From CAMQVM01 sp044433365 (lineage in GTDB: Bacteria > Bacteroidota > Bacteroidia > Bacteroidales > Rikenellaceae), in contig JAWXTR010000125.1 in the NCBI GenBank assembly GCA_044433365.1, positions 1 to 7,336 of the forward strand: 7,336 nt of DNA. The letters run 5' to 3'. Positions 1 to 5,482 of this stretch are shown here, piece after piece. The notes under the pieces were generated by a model. That model saw only the letters and a list, made by a program, of their open reading frames with translations, had not been told where the DNA came from and did not search any database. Position 1 is the first letter of the stretch. The number at the start of each line of letters is the position of its first letter. Made by a program: the position numbers and the translations under genes.

Positions 1-190
1 CTTGCTCATTGCAAACCATTTCAACATAGTTGCGTACCTTGCGTTTAAGACATACATCGGTCACTATCCCCTCACCTGTTTGAGGGTCGGTACGTGGGGC
101 ATTGTCGTTGTCGGGGTCTCCGTTTGGATTGCCATCTTTAACATCGAAAATTATTATAAATTCGTATCTATTTTTAATTATCGTGCTCAT
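1..190 (-). CDS. cas7: Type I-C Cascade backbone protein Cas7 (Csd2), 5' part only
   Basis: This is the N-terminal 63 codons of the type I-C Cas7 family (Csd2); the rest lies past the left edge. Translation gives MSTIIKNRYEF, then the hallmark DVKDGNPNGDP (residues 16-26), PRTDPQTG (32-39) and VTDVCLKRKVRNYV (43-56). By family knowledge, Cas7 is the RRM-fold subunit that polymerises along the crRNA spacer and forms the Cascade backbone. The ATG at 190-188 is chosen because it puts the family-typical 'NRYEF' just after the start. An identical ATG-AGC-ACG-ATA-ATT at 221 is out of frame and ends after 15 codons, so it is not the gene start. The gene lies 32 bases downstream of the cas8c stop, in the order cas5-cas8c-cas7 expected of subtype I-C. 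The spacing was probably tighter before a 31-bp tandem duplication. Identification is very secure; nothing can be said about the C-terminal part. Confidence 0.95.
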   Translation of the reverse strand, partial: MSTIIKNRYEFIIIFDVKDGNPNGDPDNDNAPRTDPQTGEGIVTDVCLKRKVRNYVEMVCNEQ

Positions 191-240
191 TGTCGCTCTT
201 TTTTTTAATTATCGTGCTCATTTTAGCTCTCTTTTTTAAT
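171..240. repeat. 31-bp imperfect tandem duplication at the cas8c-cas7 junction
   Basis: Bases 171-209 match 202-240 at an offset of 31 bp with only three mismatches (at 192, 194 and 200), giving about 2.25 copies of a 31-bp unit. Each full copy carries, on the minus strand, an A-rich run, AAGAGC or GAGAGC, and the sequence ATGAGCACGATAATTAAAAA. The unit covers the last codons of cas8c and the first codons of cas7. It looks like a local slippage or duplication event that moved the functional cas7 start 31 bases away from the cas8c stop. Confidence 0.9.
174..221 (-). promoter_or_regulatory. 15-codon leader ORF overlapping the cas7 start
   Basis: A short ORF (MSTIIKKKSDNEHDN, then TAA) starts one base after the cas8c stop codon. 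It runs out of frame across the real cas7 ATG at 190 and ends 14 bases inside cas7. Its first five codons are identical to those of cas7 because it is a duplicated copy of the cas7 start. Ribosomes finishing cas8c are placed to start here first. They could reach cas7 only by independent initiation or by terminating and re-initiating a short distance back. A regulatory role for cas7 dosage is inference; the ORF and its overlap are seen directly. It may be only a neutral by-product of the duplication. Confidence 0.5.
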
Positions 241-585
241 GAAGAATGATTGATTTTGATGTTGGTAGCCTAGTGCAAAACGTCCTTGATCTTCGAGTGA
301 TAGGCGCATAGGCACACCTGTAGCAGAGATTTTATCGGCAACCTCTGCAAAAAGTGTTTTTAAATAAACCTGTGTTCCAAGCGATGGAATACGACGGAAA
401 TAGGTGGTCGAAAGCGAAAAGAGCCTGTTGAATAGTGCAGCTGGTGTAACAGAGAAGATAGAATAAAACTGATCTTTTACTGTATAGGTTATATTTGGCT
501 GCGAAGCCTTTTGAGCACGTTCAACTATTGCTAATGTACGACCTAAGAGATAACCCATATTTAAATAATCTTTATCTAGTGCCAT
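223..585 (-). CDS. Putative Cas11c small subunit from an internal start in cas8c
   Basis: In characterised type I-C systems, the C-terminal part of cas8c is also translated separately from an internal start, giving a roughly 120-residue small subunit, Cas11c, that lines the Cascade belly. Here codon 332 of cas8c is ATG (585-583), and initiation there would give exactly 120 residues (MALDKDYLNM...IKKES), the expected size. It starts just before the helical region YLLGRTLAIVERAQ. The upstream context (AAATATTACCAAT) is AT-rich with no Shine-Dalgarno motif, which is normal for this phylum. Codon 341 (558-556) is a second possible start. The position and size are visible; actual internal initiation is inferred from the family. 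Confidence 0.55.
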   Translation of the reverse strand: MALDKDYLNMGYLLGRTLAIVERAQKASQPNITYTVKDQFYSIFSVTPAALFNRLFSLSTTYFRRIPSLGTQVYLKTLFAEVADKISATGVPMRLSLEDQGRFALGYQHQNQSFFIKKES

Positions 586-1578
586 ATTGGTAATATTTAG
601 ATATTTATGTAGTAAATTTATATGTGTAGAGTGAAATTTATCTGTATGTTTTAGTAGATATTGCAGTGTTTTATAAGGTAAAGGTTTATCAGTAAGTGTA
701 GCCTCTACAAAGTCTACTATAAATTGTGATGAGAGACGTTTTGTATCGTCAAATGGAGCAATCAACATTATAGATGAAAGAAGCTCTCGACTAAGTAATT
801 TTTCAATATTGCAATTTTGCAAAAATAGTCTTACTGATATACGTGCTGCATTGGGTACAAGTGCAATAACGTTATTTGAGTAGTATAGGAATGTTACATT
901 TCCAATAACAATATTGCCCACACCATTCATCTGACGAAGTGCAGTAACTGCTGCGGCATACCCCTGGGCATCTTGCTCAGAGATAGAGCAATTTTCGCCC
1001 GCTTTTAGGTGGTAGGATTCATAACCTTGATTAGTGCCGTATGACACCAATTTTGCTCCTGTTCCTGCTGCACCATTTATATATATTTTGGGGTGCGTAA
1101 TAGCAATTTTTGAGCTGCTATTAACGATTAACTCACTTTGCTCAGCAGCAGTTTTAAATTCACCTGCAAGTCGAAAAGTTAGGTTATGCCCCTTTTTAGA
1201 TGATATCTTTTCCCAAAGTGGGTGCGCTTGCATCAGCTCCACACCTCGGTAGTAGAAGTTGCGGACTGCTCTAAAACTGAGATTATCTGGGTATTTCTGA
1301 GAAATCTCTGAGACCATCGCACGGAATGGTTCAGCAGTAATAAAACCCAGTGAGTCCCACATATAGTTGGGAGTGTTGCAAGCATCTTTACCGCTACGCT
1401 GACGAGAGCGAATAACGTTCATCATTCCCTCCTGCTCCTCAATATCTATCAATGTTCCATCGCTCGAAATCACCACCACAAAGTGTATACGTTTAAGCTC
1501 CATCCCTTGTGGGGGATAGAGTGGATTACCTTTTGCTAGCTCTGAGCGGTAGTGGTTATGTAGCGATTGCAGAATCAA
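223..1578 (-). CDS. cas8c: Type I-C Cascade large subunit Cas8c (Csd1), short form
   Basis: This is the type I-C large subunit, which by family knowledge recognises the PAM and stabilises the R-loop. At 451 residues it is short for Csd1, which I recall as usually about 550-650. Family features appear in order: ILQSLHNHY start; PNYMWDSLGFI (70-80); THPKIYINGAAGTGAKLVSY (161-180); YESY (186-189); SISEQDAQGYAAAVTALRQM (198-217); VPNAARISVRLF (241-252); YLLGRTLAIVERAQ (343-356); SVTPAALFNRL (376-386); C-terminal FALGYQHQNQSFF (434-446). The usual variable stretch between the 'GNVTFLYYS' strand (226-234) and 'PNAARISVR' is almost absent, which explains much of the shortness. The start is TTG at 1578-1576, chosen because it gives the conserved MILQ N-terminus; no nearby in-frame ATG exists before M26. 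The gene follows cas5 by 7 bases, so translational coupling is likely. The C-terminal 120 residues probably also yield Cas11c. The reading frame is intact. Confidence 0.93.
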   Translation of the reverse strand: MILQSLHNHYRSELAKGNPLYPPQGMELKRIHFVVVISSDGTLIDIEEQEGMMNVIRSRQRSGKDACNTPNYMWDSLGFITAEPFRAMVSEISQKYPDNLSFRAVRNFYYRGVELMQAHPLWEKISSKKGHNLTFRLAGEFKTAAEQSELIVNSSSKIAITHPKIYINGAAGTGAKLVSYGTNQGYESYHLKAGENCSISEQDAQGYAAAVTALRQMNGVGNIVIGNVTFLYYSNNVIALVPNAARISVRLFLQNCNIEKLLSRELLSSIMLIAPFDDTKRLSSQFIVDFVEATLTDKPLPYKTLQYLLKHTDKFHSTHINLLHKYLNITNMALDKDYLNMGYLLGRTLAIVERAQKASQPNITYTVKDQFYSIFSVTPAALFNRLFSLSTTYFRRIPSLGTQVYLKTLFAEVADKISATGVPMRLSLEDQGRFALGYQHQNQSFFIKKES

Positions 1579-1585
1579 TTGTAAA

Positions 1586-2185
1586 TTATAAATTATAAAT
1601 GGTTAATTTCCCGTTTATTAGTTTTGCATCAAAAAATATTGGTTTTGGTTCTTTGGGATTGGTAAAATCCATATCGTATAACATTCGCCCCAAATCTCGT
1701 GTCTCGTTGATTGGCATTTGTAGCTCTTCGCCATCTCCGATAAGTCGCCAATCACAGGCAAACTCTCTACAACCCAGATATGGCTGCGTAAAACATTGCC
1801 CTTTCATAGCTCTACGCCTAAACATTGCGCAATGTTTATCCTGCTTACCATCATAGGCAATCAATTCTGCACTAACTCTATATTTGACATCACGAAGCAC
1901 CACCGAACTACGAAGCTGCCGACACTTATCAGCAATAATCTCAGTTTTGTAGACATTAGCCATAGCAGCAGTTTCACACCGCTTGAAATGGGTAAAAGAG
2001 ATAGGGCTAAGCACCGCTATCTCTTTGATTACCCACCCCATCTGCGGCCTCCAATATATAGTTTCTAAAACCGATCGGGCCGCTGACGGTGTTATTACTT
2101 CATAGCTCATCCGTTCGACCTTAAATTCAGGGCGAGTAAAACAGGCTAGTGTGCCTGATATTTCCAAAACGAAACTACACCCCAT
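1586..2185 (-). CDS. cas5c: Type I-C crRNA-processing endonuclease Cas5c (Cas5d)
   Basis: Cas5c takes the role of Cas6 in type I-C. It cleaves pre-crRNA at the repeat hairpin and stays bound to the 5' handle as a Cascade subunit. The 199-residue product (family members are often 210-250) contains FTRPEFKVERMSYEVITPSA (16-35), IYWRPQMGWVI (43-53), VLRDVKYRV (96-104), MFRRRAMKGQCFTQPYLGCR (121-140) and RDLGRMLYDMDF (163-174). The catalytic triad described for Bacillus halodurans Cas5d (Tyr46, Lys116, His117) appears to correspond to Y44, K117 and H118, so the nuclease looks intact. The ATG at 2185 is the first possible start, because an in-frame TAG lies two codons upstream, and it gives the expected 'FVLEISG' N-terminal strand. 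This start overlaps the last 11 bases of the upstream fimbrillin gene. cas8c follows after 7 bases. No cas3 sits upstream, which is atypical for type I-C. Confidence 0.95.
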   Translation of the reverse strand: MGCSFVLEISGTLACFTRPEFKVERMSYEVITPSAARSVLETIYWRPQMGWVIKEIAVLSPISFTHFKRCETAAMANVYKTEIIADKCRQLRSSVVLRDVKYRVSAELIAYDGKQDKHCAMFRRRAMKGQCFTQPYLGCREFACDWRLIGDGEELQMPINETRDLGRMLYDMDFTNPKEPKPIFFDAKLINGKLTIYNL

Positions 2186-3047
2186 TTCCTACTATCTGTT
2201 CACCAGTCAAATTAGTATCTGCTTTTCCAAGTGTGATAATATAATTGTAAGGCTTACCCGCCTGCCAATCTATATCAAAAGTTTTGTCGGTAGTATCTCC
2301 ATTACTATTTTCTACCCTTACAGTAACACTACCCTCTTGAGGAATTGCAAAAATATAACCATCGCTAGTTGTTAGTTGAGTCTCCTCTGTAGCATCAGAA
2401 ATATCGCTTATAATTTTTGCTTCAAAAACCTCAGAAGATGGATCCTCTATCGACAACCACTTTTTTTCAACCATCGAAAAATCACCCTTGCTACTAATCC
2501 CCTCAATTGTAATAGATTCAATCGAAGATGTACCATTACCCACAACACTAAATTTAATCAGCGCAAGAACATGGTCGAAAGTCAACAACACCCCCTCACT
2601 ATTTCGTGACTCCGAAGCCGAAGCAACCACCAAATCGGGCTGATCGACCACACTTGTAGGCATATCATAAGTGATAGTTTTAGTCTCACCATCTACCACC
2701 AAACCATTATTAGAGCTAGCACAAGGCGCATAACCATAAAAGTCGATAACCTCATCACTGTTTGGCCAATAGTGAATAACTTCGGGATTCCACTTATCGC
2801 CAACTTTAGTAAAAATATTGTCGTTCATCAACTGCGTGTCATCTTTATGATAAGCATAAAGACTAAGAGTCTTAAAGTTTTCACTTCCCAACATTTCGCC
2901 ACGTGTCTGACAAACAGTAGATACCTCGATAGCCTTTTTCTCTTGACTATCTTCCACTCCGCTCTCTGCCTTATTGCAAGAAAACACCACTCCACCTACT
3001 ATAGCAACTATAGCAGCACGAAAAAACATTTTAAACATATTATTCAT
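2175..3047 (-). CDS. Fimbrillin-family (Mfa1/FimA-like) lipoprotein, 290 aa
   Basis: This is a probable surface pilus subunit of the Bacteroidales type V (fimbrillin) class, exported as a lipoprotein. The N-terminus is a signal peptide with a lipobox ending at Cys24 (VVFSC). The acidic post-Cys stretch EDSQE and a 'TRG' motif (48-50) follow; in this class an Arg in this area can be the site of proteolytic maturation. Family-like strands are LSLYAYHKDD (61-70), YWPNSDEVIDFYGYAP (93-108), TFDHVLALIKFSV (156-168), YIFAIPQ (231-237) and the C-terminal WQAGKPYNYIITLGK (261-275). The length is that of a complete single-domain fimbrillin with no adhesin extension. The gene lies 120 bases after the 741-residue fimbrillin, and its stop codon overlaps the cas5 ATG (overlap 2175-2185). 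Whether it is a major, anchor or accessory subunit cannot be told. Confidence 0.82.
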   Translation of the reverse strand: MNNMFKMFFRAAIVAIVGGVVFSCNKAESGVEDSQEKKAIEVSTVCQTRGEMLGSENFKTLSLYAYHKDDTQLMNDNIFTKVGDKWNPEVIHYWPNSDEVIDFYGYAPCASSNNGLVVDGETKTITYDMPTSVVDQPDLVVASASESRNSEGVLLTFDHVLALIKFSVVGNGTSSIESITIEGISSKGDFSMVEKKWLSIEDPSSEVFEAKIISDISDATEETQLTTSDGYIFAIPQEGSVTVRVENSNGDTTDKTFDIDWQAGKPYNYIITLGKADTNLTGEQIVGNGV

Positions 3048-3117
3048 AATCTTTTTGTTTAGAGGAGTTCTAAATTCTGGATTTTGAGAGATTTTAGAAG
3101 TTTCCTTTATATTTTGT

Positions 3118-3147
3118 AACCATAGGGGCGGTCAAACCCCTATGGTT
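3118..3147. repeat. Intergenic hairpin, copy 1 (11-bp perfect stem)
   Basis: The arms AACCATAGGGG (3118-3128) and CCCCTATGGTT (3137-3147) form a perfect 11-bp stem with an 8-base loop. It lies about 20 bases downstream of the 741-residue fimbrillin stop and 70 bases before the 290-residue fimbrillin. The same element, with a single loop substitution, follows the next fimbrillin upstream. In the minus-strand transcript the stem is followed by ACAAAATATAAAGG, not a U-run, so it is not a classical intrinsic terminator. It could act as a partial attenuator, an RNA-stability element or a processing site that sets subunit ratios. Confidence 0.85.
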
Positions 3148-3167
3148 TAAAGAAGATTTAAAGAGAA

Positions 3168-5393
3168 TTAAAATTCAATACTTAAATCTCTAACAGGACG
3201 AACTGGAAGACCTGTAGCTCTAGATATCTCCTCACATTCAGTTACTCCATAACCATAACCATTATTTCCATACCATAAACCTGAACCTTGGAAAGTATAA
3301 ACTGCAGTATAGCCACTTATTTCAATCAGTTGTAGCGGATAATTACTCCAAGAATAAACATCATAACTATTATTTATAACATTACCACTACTTTTTGACA
3401 AGAAACCATTTTTATAGAATTTACAACCTTTACACTCAATACCTCCTGTAATTTCATTACCATCATTACTAATATTACTCCAAGTCATAAAGTGAGGAAT
3501 TTTCCAACCTAGTGGAGATGGGTCAAAGATAGATTTTTTATTAGGATCTAAATAAATCTCATAACTCCACGAAATATTATTAAAATAATTACCATAAAAA
3601 CCACTTCCACTTACTTCTTTAATAGTTGTTGATATTGCAGGATCTCTCCAGAATACATTATCTTTTGCATATTTTGGAATATTATTTAGATCTGATATTA
3701 AATACCATTCAGATTTTCCATATCCAACGAAGTTGTATGGTTTATTTACAGCAGAAGCCATTTGTGAATAGCCAGAAAAAAAGGCAGGCTGATTTGGACC
3801 ATAAGTTGTAGCATTACCTGGGAATGGATCTTTACGACCAAATTGATAGTATAGTGATCCTTTACCTGCATAAGAAGTACCATAACCAGAAGCATCACTT
3901 GCAGTAGCACCAATATTTCTATCCATTATATAGCCATTTACATAATCGCCACCGTTTTCCCATAGATTTTTTCTACCTGTAATATTATAACCTGCATTAT
4001 TAGGTAAATAAATTTGACTATCGTTATCCTCGAAACGGAACAACTCACCATTTTCTACTGAATAAGCTCCATTGCCTTTACTTGTTGGTTCAATATAAGG
4101 ATTATAGTCAGTTACCCAAAGGTGCCAACTCCAAACGATAGTACTACTAATCTTAACGCCAACTACAATATTTGAAGCATTGAAGTTTGCAGGAAGAGTA
4201 ACTTTCATTGCAGAATTACAGTTATCTGATTCGAAACCAGAATTTACTCTTTCTACTATTACATTAGCATAATTTGAAACATCCGCCCAAAGAATAGATG
4301 GTGTCCAATTAGTACCAGTAGTGTTTACATGATAAGAAGAATTTTCTTCATAATAATTTGAAGTTTTACCCCAGAAAGTATTAATACGATCTTCAACAGG
4401 AATATAGAAAACTCTAGCTTCGTCTGTTGGATTTAAAATGTAACAGTTAGCCGATTCCATTGATGTATAATCACCAGATTCAAATGGTGAAGCTGGCACA
4501 TCAGGTGTAGGCTCAACATATTCACCAGTATCAATATCAAGAGTGTAATAATAAGCAGCTAAAAGATTACCACTGAATGTTACTGTTTTTGGATCTACGT
4601 CCTCGTTGTTGTATGTAAGTGATGCTTTTACTGCTACGTTAGATACATTTTGAGGAGGAAGCATAAAGAAGTCGGTTAGGTTACTGTTTGTAGGTGTACC
4701 TAAACCCGCATAACCTGGGTTATTTAATATTTTATCAGACACAGTTTCACCTATTTCAGATAGAGAACCATCAGAGGCACTAAATGTTCCATCCGTAGCA
4801 ATACCACTAAGATTAAGAGCAGAAATTGCAAAATCACCTTGTTTAGTAAAACGCACTGCTGTTAATGCAACATTAAAATCGAATTTAACAACTCCTGTTG
4901 CACCGCTTTCAAATGATACTTCATCAGCAATTAAAAGACTTGGTTGGTTTTGTAGTAAGTGTTGCATTTCATAATCTACTTCTAAAGTAGTTTTATCAAA
5001 AGTTACACCCAAAAAATCTTCTCCGCTTGGAGCATCAGCCGATACTGCATAAAATGTAGTTGTACCAGTTGCAGGAAATGTGTAGCTTTCACTATTTTCC
5101 ATACTCCAACTACCATCATCCGATTTTGTCATCAACTTTCCATCGATAAACCAATCTGCCGATGCACTATTATAAGCATAAACTTTAAACGATTGAAAGT
5201 TTGATTCATCATAAAGCGCACCACGAGTAGTGGTTTGATTATCGCTTTTTACAGATGCTGTAAATTTAATCTGACTACCATAATTGTCAGCATCTACAAC
5301 ATCATCTTTTTGGCTACACGACGCTAAGCCAAAAGCCACAAACAAGGTCACTACTATAGCAACTAGTTTGTTAAAAATGTTCTTAGATTTCAT
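3168..5393 (-). CDS. Large fimbrillin-type surface lipoprotein with FISUMP-like C-terminus, 741 aa
   Basis: This is a likely pilus tip or minor subunit (adhesin). Residues 1-26 form a lipoprotein signal peptide ending in LASC with Cys26. 'CSQKDD' follows, resembling the Lys-acidic-acidic surface-export signal described for Bacteroidota lipoproteins. Residues about 40-292 are fimbrillin-like (TTTRGAL 54-60, FKVYAY 69-74, TTTFYAVSA 111-119, ALTAVRFTKQGDF 176-188, YYYTLDIDTG 281-290). A linker (about 293-311) leads to a second module, SANCYILNP (314-322) to VWSWHLWVTDYNP (420-432). A C-terminal module with YIMDRNIGA (488-496), LYYQFGRKDPF (514-524), SIFDPSPLGWKIP (621-633) and GLPVRPVRD (728-736) resembles FISUMP / C-type-lectin-like domains. 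The gene is a paralogue of the truncated gene upstream. Ligand and pilus type are unknown; C-type-lectin-like ends of this kind are also DGR targets in some Bacteroidales. Confidence 0.82.
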   Translation of the reverse strand: MKSKNIFNKLVAIVVTLFVAFGLASCSQKDDVVDADNYGSQIKFTASVKSDNQTTTRGALYDESNFQSFKVYAYNSASADWFIDGKLMTKSDDGSWSMENSESYTFPATGTTTFYAVSADAPSGEDFLGVTFDKTTLEVDYEMQHLLQNQPSLLIADEVSFESGATGVVKFDFNVALTAVRFTKQGDFAISALNLSGIATDGTFSASDGSLSEIGETVSDKILNNPGYAGLGTPTNSNLTDFFMLPPQNVSNVAVKASLTYNNEDVDPKTVTFSGNLLAAYYYTLDIDTGEYVEPTPDVPASPFESGDYTSMESANCYILNPTDEARVFYIPVEDRINTFWGKTSNYYEENSSYHVNTTGTNWTPSILWADVSNYANVIVERVNSGFESDNCNSAMKVTLPANFNASNIVVGVKISSTIVWSWHLWVTDYNPYIEPTSKGNGAYSVENGELFRFEDNDSQIYLPNNAGYNITGRKNLWENGGDYVNGYIMDRNIGATASDASGYGTSYAGKGSLYYQFGRKDPFPGNATTYGPNQPAFFSGYSQMASAVNKPYNFVGYGKSEWYLISDLNNIPKYAKDNVFWRDPAISTTIKEVSGSGFYGNYFNNISWSYEIYLDPNKKSIFDPSPLGWKIPHFMTWSNISNDGNEITGGIECKGCKFYKNGFLSKSSGNVINNSYDVYSWSNYPLQLIEISGYTAVYTFQGSGLWYGNNGYGYGVTECEEISRATGLPVRPVRDLSIEF

Positions 5394-5425
5394 TTTATTA
5401 AAATGTTTGTTTGTACAAAGTTTGT

Positions 5426-5455
5426 AACCATAGGGGCGATCAAACCCCTATGGTT
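5426..5455. repeat. Intergenic hairpin, copy 2 (11-bp perfect stem)
   Basis: The arms AACCATAGGGG (5426-5436) and CCCCTATGGTT (5445-5455) are identical to those of copy 1 at 3118-3147. The 8-base loop differs at one base (A at 5439 against G at 3131). The match extends a few bases on each side, about 36 bp in all. It sits 27 bases downstream of the stop of the partial fimbrillin and about 30 bases before the start of the 741-residue fimbrillin. As in copy 1, no U-run follows on the minus strand (ACAAACTTTG), so plain termination is doubtful. Confidence 0.85.
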
Positions 5456-5482
5456 TGGATTATAAAATATTAGTTTTACAAG

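Noticed and set aside
2..208. Plus-strand 68-codon ORF at the left edge
   Set aside because: The opposite strand encodes an unmistakable type I-C Cas7 N-terminus; the plus-strand ORF resembles nothing.
219..221. Use of the ATG at 221 as the cas7 start
   Set aside because: It is out of frame with cas7 (offset 31 bases) and stops after 15 codons.
171..240. Short CRISPR array
   Set aside because: There is no spacer: the 31-bp units are directly abutting and imperfect, and they span the cas8c end and cas7 start. No repeat-spacer pattern was seen elsewhere in the window.
556..558. Codon 341 ATG of cas8c as the Cas11c start
   Set aside because: It is possible, but it gives 111 residues; codon 332 fits the known size better.
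1034..2609. Plus-strand ORFs of 72-90 codons within cas8c, cas5c and the small fimbrillin
   Set aside because: They lie antisense to genes with clear family motifs and are shadows of those genes.
3118..3147. Calling the intergenic hairpins intrinsic terminators
   Set aside because: No U-run follows the stem on the minus strand in either copy, and minus-strand genes continue downstream.
3048..3167. Bacteroidota promoter (TTTG at -33, TAnnTTTG at -7) in the intergenic gaps
   Set aside because: No convincing TAnnTTTG with a properly spaced TTTG was seen in either gap (3048-3167 or 5394-5482).
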